Of a stretch of 64,000 nt of DNA, positions 11,312-22,864 are shown one piece after another. The stretch covers positions 115,630,325-115,694,324 of the forward strand of contig CM075764.1 of NCBI GenBank assembly GCA_037974665.1. The letters run 5' to 3'. This stretch comes from Ehretia macrophylla (lineage: Eukaryota > Streptophyta > Magnoliopsida > Boraginales > Ehretiaceae). Both the position numbers and the translations under genes were made by a program. The notes beneath the pieces are model-generated. The model saw only the letters and a program-made list of their open reading frames with translations, had not been told where the DNA came from and searched no databases. Every line of letters starts with the position of its first letter. The stretch's first letter is position 1.

Positions 11312-11668
11312 CCAAGGGGAAGGGAAAGAGCGGGAGGTGGAGGAAGACATGGCTAAAGGCTTTAGTTTGAGAGAGAGAAATAGAGGATGTGTTTTAATCC
11401 CAATCTAACTCTGCCCCTTTAGTCAGGGTTTCTTCATTATTTATAGGAAAACCATTACAAACCCTAATAATACAAGTGGAATCTTCAGTATTCCTGACAA
11501 GGACTAAAGCAGTTTCCTTTAATAAAGAAAAAGCTGACATGACATAAAGAGATTCCCAATAATTCACAATAAGACAATCCTGACGCGACTAAAGCGGTTT
11601 CCTTTAATAAAGAAAATCTCACTTACTACAAACAGACAAACGAGACATGACTTTAAAAGGAATCTGAA
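11312..11668 (-). promoter_or_regulatory. Intergenic region with pregenomic RNA promoter, caulimovirid
   Basis: Non-coding region between two head-to-tail copies. On the minus strand it contains a TATA box (TATAAATAA, 11,437-11,445) and, upstream, two copies of a CTTTAATAAAG-centred repeat (about 11,516 and 11,601), each preceded by GACTAAAG; the distal one sits in TGACGCGACTAAAG, whose TGACG core resembles the as-1 motif of caulimovirus promoters. The layout matches a pararetroviral full-length RNA promoter. Activity is not inferable from sequence. Confidence 0.6.
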
Positions 11669-11868
11669 GTGACAAAAGATTTATGTCACATCCTATTATT
11701 ACTACATGACAAACCTATTTACATGGCACGAAGCTTCATCATGGGGTCCACCCGAGATTCGTGGAATCCTGTCTGCAATGAGTCACCATCTATCGTTATT
11801 AAGATCGATATCATCCGACCACTCCTGATTGGTTTGGCTAAAATCTCCCCCCCACGGGTCATAGTCAG
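11669..11868 (-). mobile_element. C-terminal fragment of a caulimovirid copy
   Basis: Short minus-strand fragment matching the extreme downstream end of the viral coding region (GTCCACCC...GAATCCTGTCTGCAATGAG and the DYDPWGGDF-type end), homologous to 5,340-5,470 and 26,235-26,370. It stops abruptly at the boundary with the plus-strand mosaic that follows. Confidence 0.65.
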
Positions 11869-13270
11869 AGGAACCAATATCCGTCACAAGTACAAGTCCC
11901 ACAGGTTCCACAACAGCAACCTCAGAAACAACAAAACATTGAAGGAAAAGTTTCCATCGCATATGCTCTAGATCACAAACAATTCTGGAACATTGATGCC
12001 ATTCCTCCTGATGACAAACTCAAATATCTTGAGAAATTGGATGCATGGATAAATGGAGAATCTCTTTGAAATCCTACTCTTGAAATAAGAGATATCATTA
12101 ACCGTCTTGTTGCTGCTTTTATAGGATCACTTTGTAGTTGGTGGACAAGAATACTGTTAGAAGAAGAAGTTGTTGCTAACAACTCTGAAATCACTTCCTT
12201 TGATCTTTATGCATCTCATTATAAGGTAGACATAACCCAAACACCTCCATCTACCAAACCAGGAGAACTCTTCAAACTCTCTCTGTTAAACCCATACTCG
12301 TATTATCAAACTTCCCAACTCACACAAAAGTTCAAACCTCTATTACTTATCAAACCAGCCCTTACAGCCGTGTATAAATCCTCTACTGTCACTATACAAT
12401 CTGTATCCTATTCTGGAAAAGTTCGTTCTTGGAATAGCGTCAACATGATCAACATGCAGAAATCTTCTTCCGAGAAGCATTATCTTGATTCAGACAAGTT
12501 CAGAAGAAAAAGAGAATGACTCGCTGAAAAGCTCAAACAGCCAGCTAAGCCAAAGAAGTAGTCCACTCATCCTTGGAAGCAAAATCCAAAGCCAGATCAT
12601 GCAGTCTGGATACCAAGTGGCAATTGTGAAAAAGCCTATTGGGTTGATCTCACACCACCTCCTCATTATCTCTCCAAAGAGAAAATTATCCCAACTGGGT
12701 AGGGTAATGAAGACGAGAAAGAAGGTCCCAGTAAAATTTCTTCTGTTATTTCATCCTTTGATTCCTTTGATACCAAGTGGCATAAGTTTGACGATGCACT
12801 CATTTGTGCTATTGAAGCAGGTCTTCACAATGGCCATGTTCTCATCCAGGTTGAACCAAACTTCACCCTTGATCTTTCCTGTCCTACCCTTTCTCAAACC
12901 ATTCAGGTCCTAATCCAACTTTATGGAGCTGATATAAAACCAAATGATACTGTTGTTGCACTCCATCATTCCATGACCTATAAAGTCCAAACCTATCTCT
13001 TTTCCATGGACCACAACTGTAAGTATCGAGTCCACGTGTGAGGTGATAGTAATGTTATCCAACCAAAGATCTACACCAAACATGAACTCACTTTCCTTCC
13101 TCGTTGGAAAAATGATTATGAAAGAAGCCATAACCGACCAATCATCCATGATTCACCAAGAATCTCTAGACATCCGCTAGAACCAGGTCGTGTCTCCATA
13201 TCATTTCCAACACAATCCTAACCAGCTGAACCATGTGAAAAATGCCAACTTGCTGGACATCCTCAGTCAT
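11869..13270 (+). mobile_element. Scrambled plus-strand mosaic of caulimovirid coat and movement segments
   Basis: On the plus strand, opposite to its neighbours, coat-protein segments (11,869-12,165 and 12,420-12,770) alternate with movement-protein segments (12,170-12,405 and 12,775-13,265), in an order unlike any intact copy. The final part carries the conserved Cys-rich motif. It ends at a junction with a minus-strand intergenic region. It looks like a product of repeated template switching or end-joining before or during integration. Broken. Confidence 0.7.
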
Positions 13271-13720
13271 GTTAACTATGTCTCGGCTCTGATACCAGTA
13301 AGGGAAAGGGAATGAGCGGGAGGGGGAAGACATGGCTAAAGGCTATCTAAGGATAGACGGAAAGTGGAAACTCTTATGAGAAAAAAAGATGTGTTTCAAT
13401 CTAAATCTAACTATATCTGACTCTGCCCCTTTAGTCAAGGGTTCTTCATTATTTATAGGCAAACTATTACAAAGCCTAATAATACAAGCGAAATCTTCAC
13501 TATACCTGACAAGGACTAAAGCAGCTTCCTTTAATAAAGGAAAAACTGACATGACATAAAGATATTTCTAATAATCAACAGTAAGACAATCCTGACGCGA
13601 CTAAAGTGGTTTACTTTAATAAAAAAAATCTCACTTATTACAAACAGACAAACAAGACATGACCTAAAGAGAATCTGAAGTGACAAAAGATTCTTGTCAT
13701 ATTCTATTATTACAACATGA
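13271..13720 (-). promoter_or_regulatory. Caulimovirid intergenic region with primer site and promoter
   Basis: Contains an exact minus-strand TGGTATCAGAGC primer-binding site (13,286-13,297), then a TATA box (13,449-13,457) and the paired CTTTAATAAAG-type upstream repeats. It is linked on the right to the 3' end of copy 4 but on the left to plus-strand mosaic sequence, so transcription from it would run leftward into the mosaic. Confidence 0.6.
13286..13297 (-). other. tRNA-Met primer-binding site (exact), caulimovirid
   Basis: GCTCTGATACCA on the plus strand, so TGGTATCAGAGC on the minus strand, fully complementary to the initiator tRNA-Met 3' end. Confidence 0.7.
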
Positions 13721-14272
13721 CAAACCTATTTACATGACACGAAGCTTTATCATGGGGTCCACTCGGAATTCCTGGAATCCTGTCTGCAATGAGTGACCAT
13801 CTATCGTTATTGAGATCGATATCATCCCACTATTCTTGACTATTTTGGCTAAAATCTCCCTCCCACGAGTCATAGTCAGACCCAAGGTCTGCAGTGGAAT
13901 AGCCATCTTCTTGAGAAAAACTTTGGAAGGCGAGAAGATGCTCGTGAAAAGTGGGGCTATCAGGAAAGTGGACGTGCCAAAATTCACGGGGATCAGAAAC
14001 ATCTAGACCATGGGTTCTAGTAGTACCTCTTTTGACGGTAAGGCATTGTTCCCAAGAAATAAAATATTGCCAAGGCTCTTGTCGGAGGTGAAAATGGTGA
14101 TTGGAATGATGGTTGGCGGAATGTCACGATTCCAATCATCTGTGAGGCGAATGATGAAAACCTGCTGGTGCTGTATAACTTGACCGGTGATGAGTATTGG
14201 AGGATCAAATGACTAAAACACCTGTGAGAATAGCTTGACAAAGCGGGATTCTGGGAACACACGAACATGTCT

Positions 14273-14785
14273 CTAGATGAGTTCTGGATAAAAAAGAACT
14301 GCCATAGGATAATAATTAAGCCAATACCAAGGATACAATAATTGCATCATTGAAAAGTCATAATTATTGAAATCAATAACTGTATCCCAAGGTTCTTCAT
14401 GCTGGGGATTATAACGAACAACGTTGCGAACATAATAGACAGAGTATAATAGATCAATAATTCGTCTGAGTTTGATCTCAACGAATTCCTCAAATAAATC
14501 AATGATCTGGCTGCGTGTGAACGCTCGTAGGATTTTGAGTTGAAGTTCTTGAGGAAGGGCTACGAGAAATTGTGCCTGTTGATCTAGACTCAAATCATAA
14601 AATGTCTGAGACTGGCCATCAGTGGGATCTGGATTTGAGCTGGAATTGCCTGGAATAAGACCTTGAACAACGGAAGATGGGAGTGTGCGACCATTTGGAT
14701 TTACAATGCATACAGCTTTCTCAAATAGTGGTATGCGAGAGAGAAAATCAGCAAGGATATTCTCTTTGCCAGCGATGTGTCGCAT
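14273..14785 (-). pseudogene. RNase H end and C-terminal region remnant, copy 4
   Basis: 170-residue open stretch beginning MRHIAGKENILADFLSR (last RNase H motif) and passing through FYDLSLDQQAQFLVALPQEL into VRYNPQHEEPWDTVIDFNNYDF and PWYWLNYYPMAVLF. It shows that the unknown C-terminal region continues in frame with RNase H in at least this copy. No known domain recognised in the second half. Confidence 0.6.
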
Positions 14786-14848
14786 TGTCCAATTGAGTTG
14801 GGAAAACCATTATGTCCATCGAATTAGTTGTGGATCCGAAATATCATT

Positions 14849-15094
14849 CTACTTTCTTTCGAGAACACCCTGAAATCCTTTAAAATCTGTTTCAATAATA
14901 AAAGGATTCTGAGCAAGATAAAACTTGAATTTTTTGATTCCCTGAATAACTGCAAGAACTTCTCTTTTGAAAGAGGGATAGTTGCGCTGTGCTGTCGTGA
15001 AAGATCCTGAATTGTAACCACAAACTTGTCTGTGTCCATTGTCTTCTTCAAGGAGGACTGCTAACCAAAAATCAAGGGAAGCATCAGTCTGCAA
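14849..15094 (-). pseudogene. RNase H remnant, copy 4
   Basis: Starts MQTDASLDFWLAVLLEEDNGHRQ, continues SFKREVLAVIQGIKKFKFYLAQNPFIIETDFKGF. Typical caulimovirid RNase H N-terminal half. Fossil. Confidence 0.7.
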
Positions 15095-15472
15095 AATAAG
15101 TTGTCATGGACCTAGGATATTGAGAGGAGGAAGTGCCTGGCATAGTTCATTTAGCATCTGAACTGCAACTGTGGCTTCTAAAGACCAATTTCCAATGTTG
15201 GATTTTCGGAGGTACTAGGAAATCTGGCTGGTGTAGTTGGGTAATGCTGGGACATGGGATGAAGCATAATTGATGAGGCCAAGGAATTGCTGGATCTGTG
15301 AAACAGTTCTAAGTTCATCAGGAAAGTCGAGGACTTTGCTTGATATGTGGTCCTGTAAGAGAATGCGTCATTCTCTGATCTGCAAACCAAGAAAATCAAT
15401 AGCATTTAGAGCAATTTTCATATTGGATTCAGCTAGAACTAATCCATGTTGGTAGGTTAGTTCTTGGAATTG

Positions 15473-15829
15473 TCAGAGATGCTGATAGTGTTCTTTAGTT
15501 ATGTTACTGAATACCAAAACATCATCAATGTAGACAATACAGTGCTGCGCAAGGGGTCGGTACACATCATCCATTTTGTGTTGGAATTCGGATGGTGCAT
15601 TCTTGAGACCGAATTCCATGACATTCCATTCATAATAACCCTGTGGAACAACAAAAGCAGTTTTGAATCTATCAGCTTCTGTAATTCCAATTTGCCAAAA
15701 TCCAGATTTCATATCAAATTTGGAGAAGAATTTGGCTTTAGATAGCTTTTGGAGGAGTTGTTCCTTTCTTGGAATAGGGTATCTGATATCCTGCAATTGA
15801 TCATTGAGTTGGCGATAATCTATCACCAA
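15473..15829 (-). pseudogene. Reverse transcriptase remnant, copy 4
   Basis: 118-residue stretch with VIDYRQLNDQLQDIRYPIPR, FSKFDMKSGFWQIGI, FKTAFVVPQGYYEWNVMEFG, LKNAPSEFQ and the catalytic-type box IVYIDDVLVFS. These are the standard palm-domain blocks of Caulimoviridae/Ty3-type reverse transcriptase. It is the clearest polymerase fragment in the array. Confidence 0.8.
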
Positions 15830-15895
15830 TCTTTTCTTTCCTTGGACTTGTTCAGATCTTTCATTGACATAAAAGACATGACTTGCCCACGAAGA

Positions 15896-16429
15896 TCAGG
15901 ATGGTCGGATGAGACCTTGCTCAAGGAGTGTTTGAATTTCAGCTTGACAAAAATCTTCATCTTTTGGCATTCCTAGATGAGAAGTGATTTGGTGTGGCAT
16001 CTGCCAATTTTCTCTGTAAGGTAGAGAGACGGAGTGCTTCTCTCTTTCCCAAAACTTGTTTGGAAGATCACTGCAATAGGAAAAGATGAGGTTTGTCTCT
16101 TCAGCAAATTCATCATCTTGAATGGCTGAAACTTGTGAAGGTACTTCCTCTAAGGATACCCAAGGGGTATACTGAATGTGTAGGAATTGGAAACCATCTG
16201 TCTGAAATGAGAATGGAGCAAGCAAGGTGAGGAAATCCATTCCTAATAGAATGTCTTCACAGTTTTGATCATACTGGTAAAAGCTGTGTCGAACTGAGAC
16301 ATCTGGGGATAAGTGTATGGGAATGGTCATGGAATGTGCTTCACTTGCAAATCTACTACCAAACGCAGTGGTAAAGGTTGCTCTAGAGGAAATCCAAAAT
16401 TCAGGAGGAAGACACTTGGATTTCACCAT
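15896..16429 (-). pseudogene. Protease region and RT N-terminal linker remnant, copy 4
   Basis: 177-residue stretch containing EDILLGMDFLTLLAPF, the second conserved block of retropepsin-type aspartic proteases, preceded by a VDIGS-type active-site-like block near 16,445-16,460, and followed by PYRENWQMPHQI...GMPKDEDFCQAEIQTLLEQGLIRPS, the segment leading into the reverse transcriptase. It would process the polyprotein in a live virus. Fossil. Confidence 0.65.
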
Positions 16430-16675
16430 GGAAATACATGAACCTATGTCTACAAGTGCAGTAACAGTGATAGAAACATATCTTAGAGGATTTATGAGAA
16501 GTTTTATGTAGGCTTTGTATATCTGGCCTAGGGTAAAAGTAGCTTGGGAAGTGGAGAGAATTGGTTTTTTAGTGGTTTGCTGTATTTTGGCTATGGAGAG
16601 GATTGGTTCAGAATTAGAGGATTCGGATTCTGAGGTAAGATCTGAGGATAAGGCTGTATCAAGGTTAAGGATGAC

Positions 16676-17101
16676 TTAATCTGGTTCGGAAGTCCATGTG
16701 TATAGTTGGTCATCAAAGTTTTGAGTTGAAATGAACCGAACAAACTTGGCTGGTAGCTTCTTGGACTTCTTGAGGTAACAATCCTTTGCAAAATGTCCTT
16801 TAATTCCACAAAGAAAACACTTAGTGGAAGAAGAGGGTTTGGATCTTTTCTTCACAAATCTGAATTTCTTGAAAGGTTTTCTGGACTTGTGAAACCTTTT
16901 CTGATGTTTGTGCTTCTTGTATTTATGACACGAACATGGAGAGTAGCTGTGAGTGTGACAGCCAAACTTTTGAAAATCTTTTATGCAAAAGGTATCCATT
17001 GTTTTCTGCTCATTGCTCTTGAGGAGCTTGCCAAGTCGCTTGGACTCGCACTGATCTTGAATGAGCTTTCTGGCTATCTGGTACAAGTGAGCAAGACTCA
17101 C
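16676..17101 (-). pseudogene. Zinc-knuckle (nucleocapsid) remnant, copy 4
   Basis: Contains CFLCGIKGHFAKDC, a CX2CX4HX4C knuckle, within a Lys/His-rich region, ending in an acidic Ser-rich segment. Equivalent to 8,121-8,576 and 22,865-23,125. Confidence 0.7.
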
Positions 17102-17540
17102 TTATCTTAGATCTGCAATATTGGCTCGTTTGAACTCTGTTTCGAGCAATTCATGAAGTGGTTGTGGCATGTTAAAGCCCAACGCCTTCTTGCTGGTTTT
17201 TGTATTACTCCCAAAGATAAAATAGAGAGCTTCCTGTCTGAGATAGTAATCTCCAAGTTTTGTAACATCATAGCATTTGTTGAGTAAGAGCTCATTTTCT
17301 GCCTTTTCATTCTGTTGGGTTGTTTGTCCTATGAAAATGTTTCGTTGACATCTTAGAAATATCTGGATAGGATCAGCATCTGTCAGGATGATTTGTCTTT
17401 CTTCTTCTGATAGCATTCCTGTCCACCAACTGCGAAGTGATCCTGTAAAAGCAGCAACAAGACGGTCAATGATATCTCTTATTTCAAAAGTAGTATTTCA
17501 AAGAGATTCTCCATTTATCCATGCATCCATTTTCTCAAGA
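17102..17540 (-). pseudogene. Coat-protein core remnant, copy 4
   Basis: Carries MLSEEERQIILTDADPIQIFLRC, YYLRQEALYFIFG and FNMPQPLHELLETEFKRANIADLR; the MDAW-type start of the block lies near 17,530. Homologous to 8,583-9,104. Confidence 0.65.
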
Positions 17541-18215
17541 TATTTGAGTCTGTCATCAGGAGGAATGGCATCAATGTTCCAGAATTGCTTGTGATCTGGA
17601 GCATATGGGATGAAAACTTTTCCTTCAATGTTTTGTTGTCTCTGAGGTTGCGGTTGTGGAACCTGTGGGACTTATGCTTGTGGCAGCTGTTGGTTTCGAT
17701 GTTCTCCTACTTGGGAAGTTTTTCCCGGGTCACTGGTTGTTTCTGAATCATTAGGATTTGTTTGTACAGGGTTATGTGTACGTGTTTCTTGTGGTGTCCG
17801 TGTAGAACGGAGTCACAAGAGTCTGTATAAGAACTGGCCCTTTGTATGGTGGAATCGTCTGAGAGGATGAATCCTTTTCAAATGGATCAAAGGATGAAAT
17901 AGCATAAGAAATTTCACTAGGACCTTCTTTCTCGTCTTCATCACCCTACCCAGTTGGGATAATTTTCTCTTTGGACAGATAATGTGGAGGTAGTTTAAGA
18001 TCAACCCAATAAGCTTTTTCGTAATTTCTACTTGGTATCCAGACTGCATGATTTGCCTTTGGATTATGCTTCCAAGGATGAGAGGACTGCTTCTTTGGCT
18101 TAGCTGGTTGTTTGAGCTTTTCAGCGAGTCGTTCTCTTTTTCTTTTGAACTCGTCTGAATCAAGATAATGCTTCTCGGAAGAAGATTTCTGCATGTTGAT
18201 CATGTTGACGTTGTT

Positions 18216-18566
18216 CTAAGAACGAACTTGTTCAGAAGAGGATACAGATTGTACAGTGACAGTAGAGGATTTATACATGACTGTAAGGGCTGCTGGTTTG
18301 ATAGGTAATAGAGACTTGAACTTATGTGCGTTGTGGGAAGTTTGGTAGTATGAGTATGTGTTTAACGGAGAGAGTTTGTAAAGTTCACCTGGTTTGGTAG
18401 ATTGAGGTATTTGGGTTATGTCTACCTCATAATGAGATGCGAAAGGATCAAAGGAAGTGAGTTCAGAGTTGTTAGCAACAATTTCTCGTTCTGGCAAGGG
18501 AAGATCAGCCATGGTAGATACACTGGTCATGACTAGACTTACTGCGGGACTTACTGCACCTTTCAT
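18216..18566 (-). pseudogene. Movement-protein N-terminal remnant, copy 4
   Basis: Starts MKGAVSPAVSLV, with SHYEVDITQIPQST and the LLPIKPAALTVMYKSSTVTVQSVSS segment shared with copy 2. It lies just inside the primer site at 18,674-18,685. Confidence 0.65.
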
Positions 18567-18673
18567 TCAATCTTTAACGGCGATTGCCCTATTGCCAAAG
18601 ACTCTAGTGTTCAACACACAAGTATTGTTTAGGACCTTCAATACCAAAATAAGGAAGTGCTACAGTTAACTAG

Positions 18674-18685
18674 GCTCTGAGACCA
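18674..18685 (-). other. tRNA-Met primer-binding site (near-match), copy 4
   Basis: Minus-strand TGGTCTCAGAGC, one base from the plant initiator tRNA-Met complement. Confidence 0.6.
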
Positions 18686-19089
18686 CTAAGGGGAAGGGAA
18701 TGAGCGGGAGATGGAGGAAGACATGGCTAAAGGCTTTAGTTTGAGAGAGAGAAGTAGAGGATGTGTTTTAATCCCAATCTAACTCTGTCCCTTTAGTTAG
18801 GGGTTCTTCATTATTTATAGGCAAACCATTACAAAGCCTAATAATACTAGTGGAATATTTACTATTCCTGACAAGGACTAAAATAGCTTCCTTTAATAAA
18901 GGAAAAGCTGACATGACATAAAAAAATTCCTAATAATTCACAATAAGACAATCCTGACGCGACTAAAGCGGATTCCTTTAATAAAGAAAATCTCACTTAT
19001 TACAAACAGACAAACAAGACATGACTTTAAAGGGAATCTGAAGTGACAAAAGATTCCCGTCATATCCTATTATTACAACATGACAAACC
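18686..19089 (-). promoter_or_regulatory. Caulimovirid intergenic region with promoter
   Basis: Same layout as 11,312-11,668: TATA box on the minus strand at 18,811-18,819 and two GACTAAA...CCTTTAATAAAG repeats upstream of it (about 18,890 and 18,975). It points leftward into copy 4. Confidence 0.6.
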
Positions 19090-19355
19090 TATTTACATGA
19101 CACAAAGCTTTGTCATGAGGTCCACCCGAGATTCCTGGAATCCTGTCTGCAATGAGTCACCATCTGTCTTTATTGAGATCGATATCATCCCGCCACTCCT
19201 GACTGTTTTGGCTAAGTCATGGGATCCACCCGGGATTCCTGGAATCCTGTCTGCAATGAGGCGAATGATAAAAAGCTGCTGGTGCTGTATAACTTGACTG
19301 GTGTGGTTGTTTGAGCTTTTAGCGAGTCGTTCTCTTTTTCTTTTGAACTTGTCTG
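19090..19355 (-). mobile_element. Short mosaic fragment of a caulimovirid copy
   Basis: A 3'-end segment occurs twice in succession (about 19,105-19,220 and 19,219-19,260), then a piece from the middle of the C-terminal region (GCGAATGAT...CTGCTGGTGCTG) and a coat-protein Lys-rich piece, squeezed between two intergenic regions. It is a scrambled copy reduced to about 270 bp. Confidence 0.6.
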
Positions 19356-19770
19356 GGGGAAGGGAAGGAGAAGGAGGTGGAAGAAGACATGGCTAAAGGC
19401 TTTAGTTTTAGAGAGAGAAGTAGAGGATGTGTTTTAATCCCAATCTAACTCTATATAACTCTGCCCCTTTAGTCAGGGGTTCTTCATTATTTATAGGCAA
19501 ACCATTACAAAGCATAATAATACAAGCGGAATCTTCACTATTCTTGACAAGGACTAAAGCAGCTTCCTTTAATAAAGGAAAAGATGACATGACATAAAGA
19601 GATTCCTAATAATTCACAATAAGATAATCCTAACGCGACTAAAGCGATTTCCTTTAATAAATGAAATCTCACTTATTACAAACAGACAAACGAGTCATGA
19701 CCTTAAGGGAATTTGAAGTGACAAAAGATTCTTGCCATATTCTATTATTACAGCATGACAAACCTATTTA
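19356..19770 (-). promoter_or_regulatory. Caulimovirid intergenic region with promoter
   Basis: TATA box on the minus strand at 19,487-19,495; paired CCTTTAATAAA-centred repeats at about 19,566 and 19,650. It lies only about 700 bp from the previous intergenic region because the copy between them is almost gone. Confidence 0.6.
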
Positions 19771-20040
19771 TATGACACGAAGCTTCATCATGGGATCCAC
19801 CCGGGATTCCTAGAATCCTGTCTGCAATAAGTGACCATCTATCGTTATTGAGATCGATATCATCCCACCATTCTTTACTATTTTGGCTAAGATTTCCCTC
19901 CCATGGGTCGTAGTCAGACCCAAGGTCTGCAGTGGAATCGCCATCTTCCTGCGAAAAACTCTGGAAAGCGAGAAGATGCTCACGAAAAGTGGGGCTATCA
20001 GGAAAGCAGACGTGCCAAAATTTACGGGGATTAGAAACAT

Positions 20041-20496
20041 CTAGACCATGGGCTCTAGCAGTAGCTCTTTTGACGGTAAGGCATTGTTCCCAAGAAATAA
20101 ACTATTCCCAAGGCTCTTGTTGGAGGTGAAAATGGTTGATTGGAATAATGGTTGGCGGAATGACACGATTCCAAACGTCTGTGAGGCGAATGATGAAAAC
20201 CTGCTGGTGCTGTATAACTTGATCGGTGATAAGTATTGGAGGGTTAAATGACTGAAACACCTGTGAGAATAGCTTGATGAAGCGGGATTCTGGGAACACA
20301 CAAACATGTCTCTAGATGAGTTCTGGATCAAAAAGAACTGCCATAGGATAATAATTAAGTCAATACCAAAGATACAAGAATTGAATCTTTGAAAAGTCAT
20401 AATTATTGAAATCAAGAACTGTATCCCATGGTTCTTCATGTTGGGGATTATAACAAACAATGTTGCGAACATAATAGATAGAGGATAATAGATCAA
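20041..20496 (-). pseudogene. Unknown C-terminal region remnant, copy 6
   Basis: Open stretch covering part of the conserved region after RNase H, in a frame different from the one that best matches the other copies over part of its length. No domain recognised. Listed because the underlying DNA is conserved in at least five copies. Confidence 0.4.
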
Positions 20497-21351
20497 TCAT
20501 TCTTATGAGCTTGATCTCAACAAATTCCTCAAAGAAATCAGTGATCTGGCTGCATGTGAACGCTCGTTGGATTTTGAGTTGAAGTTCTTCAGGAAGGGCT
20601 GCGAGAAATTATGTCTATTGATCTAAACTCAAATCATAAAATGTCTGAGACTGGTCATCAGTGGGATCTGGATTTGAGTTGGAACTGCCTGGAATAAGAC
20701 CTGGAACAAGGAAAGATGGGAGCATACGACCAATTGGATTTACCATACATACAGCTTTCTCGGATAGTGGTGTGCAGAGAGAAAATCAACAAGGATATTC
20801 TCTTTTCTTGGGGTGTGTCGCATTGTCCAATTGAATTGGGAAATCCATTCTGTCCATCGGATGAGTTGTGGATCCGAAATATCATTCTGCTTTCTTTTGA
20901 GAACATCCTGAAATCCTTTAAAATCTGTTTCAATAATAAAATGATTCTAAGCAAGATAAAACTTGAATTTTTTGATTCCTTGAATAACTGCAAGAACTTC
21001 TCTTTTGAAACAGGGATAGTTGCATTGTGCTGGCGTGAAAGATCCTAATTTATAGCCATAGACTTGTCTGTGTCCATTGTCTTCTTTAATGAGGACTGCT
21101 GCCCAAAAATCAAGAGAAGTATCTGTCTGCAAATTGAATTGTCCTGGACCTGGGATCTTGAGAAGAGGAAGTGCCTGGCATAGTTCCTTTAGCTTCTGAA
21201 CTGCAACTATGGCTTCTGGATACCAATTTCCAATGTTGGATTTTCAGAGGTACTTGGAAATCTGGCTGGTGTAGTTGGCCAAGGATAGAACGTGCGATGA
21301 GTCATAATTGATCAATCCAAGGAACTGCTGGATCTGAGTAACAGTTCTGAG

Positions 21352-21657
21352 CTAATCAGGAAAGTCGAGGACTTTGCTTGATATATGGTTCTGTAAAAGA
21401 ATGTGTCCTTCTCTTATTTGCAAACCAAGAAAATCAATAGCATTTAGACCAATTTTCATCTTGGATTCAACTAGAACTAATCCATGCTGGTAGGTTAGTT
21501 CCTGGAATTGTCGGAGATGCTGGTGATGTTCTTCAGCTATGTTACTGAATCCCAAAACATCATCAATGTAGACAATACAATATTGTGCAAGGGGTTGGTA
21601 CACATCATCCATTCTGTGTTCGAATTCGGACGGTGCATTCTTGAGACCGAATGGCAT
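21352..21657 (-). pseudogene. Reverse transcriptase palm remnant, copy 6
   Basis: Contains MPFGLKNAPSEFEHRMDDVY, IVYIDDVLGFSN and LVLVESKMKIGLNAIDFLGLQI, the palm and thumb blocks of a Caulimoviridae reverse transcriptase. Further finger-domain sequence lies to about 22,079. Confidence 0.75.
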
Positions 21658-22864
21658 GACATTCCATTCATAATGTCCATGTGGAACAACAAAAGCAGTT
21701 TTGAATCTATCAGCTTCAGTAATACCAATTTACCAAAATCCAGATTTCATATCAAATTTGGAGAAGAATTTGGCTTTGGATAGCTTTTGAAGGAGTTGTT
21801 CCTTTCTTAGAAGAATAATTTTTTGGCTTTGGATAGCTTCTGAAGGAGTTGTTCCTTTCTTGGAAGAGGGTATCTGATATCCTACAATTGATCATTGAGT
21901 TGGCGATAATCTATCACCAATCTTTTCTTTGCTTGGACTTGTTCAGATCTTTTGTTGACGTAAAAGGCATGACTTACCCACGGAGATCTGGATGGTCGGA
22001 TGAGACCTTGCTCAAGGAGTGTGCGACAAAGATCTTCATCTTTAGGCATTCCTGGATGAGAAGCGGTTTGGTGTAGCATCTGTCAATTTTCTCTATAAGG
22101 TAGAGAGACAAAGTATTTCTCTCTTTCCCAAAAACTTGTTTGGAAGATCACCGCAATAGGAAATGAGGAGGTTTATCTCTTCAGCAAATTCATCATCTTG
22201 AATGGCTGAAACTTGTGAAGGTAATTCTTGTAAAGATACCCAAGTGGTATACTGATTCTGTAGGAATTGGAAACAATCTTTTTGAAATGAGAATGGAGCA
22301 AGTAAGGTGAGGAAATCCATTCCTAAGAGAATGTCTTCACAACATTGATCATACTGGTAAAAGTTGTGTCATACTGAGACATTTGAGGATAAGTGTATGA
22401 GAGTGGTCATGGAATGTGCTTCACTTGCAAATCCTTACCAGACGCAGTGGTAAAGGTTGCTCTGGAGGAAATCCAAAATTCAGGAGGAAGACACTTGGAT
22501 TTCATCATGGAAATACATGAACCTGTGTCTATAAATGCAGTAACAGTGATAGGAACATATCCTGGAGGGTTTATAACAAGCTTTATGTATGGCTTATAGA
22601 TCTGTCCTGGGGTAAAGGTAGCTTTGAAAGTGGTAAGGATTGGTTGTTCAATGGTTTTGTGTATTTTGGCTATGGATAGGTTTGATTCTGAGTCAGAGGA
22701 ATCAGATTCTAAGGTAAGATATGAGGATGAGGCTGTATCAAGGTTAAGGACGGCTTGATCTGGTTCGAAAGTCTATATGTATAGTTGGTCATCAAAGTTT
22801 TGAGTTGAAATGAACTGAACAAGCTTGGCTAGTAGCTTCTTGGACCTCTTGAGGTAACAATCCT

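Larger units (their letters stand above)
13721..18685 (-). mobile_element. Endogenous caulimovirid copy 4 (fossil, most domains present)
   Basis: Minus strand. Parts right to left: primer site 18,674-18,685; movement-protein N-terminal region 18,216-18,566; coat N-terminal region 17,600-18,203; coat core 17,102-17,540; zinc knuckle 16,676-17,101; protease and linker 15,896-16,429; reverse transcriptase 15,473-15,829; RNase H 14,849-15,094 with its end in 14,700-14,785; C-terminal region 13,735-14,620. Its reverse transcriptase and protease stretches are the best-preserved in the array. Broken, with roughly ten interruptions, and shorter than copies 2 and 6 in the movement-protein part. Confidence 0.85.

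Noticed and set aside
15464-15745. Plus-strand reading frames opposite the viral reverse transcriptase, repeated in several copies
   Set aside because: They mirror the minus-strand reverse transcriptase and recur only because that sequence recurs; no domain of their own.
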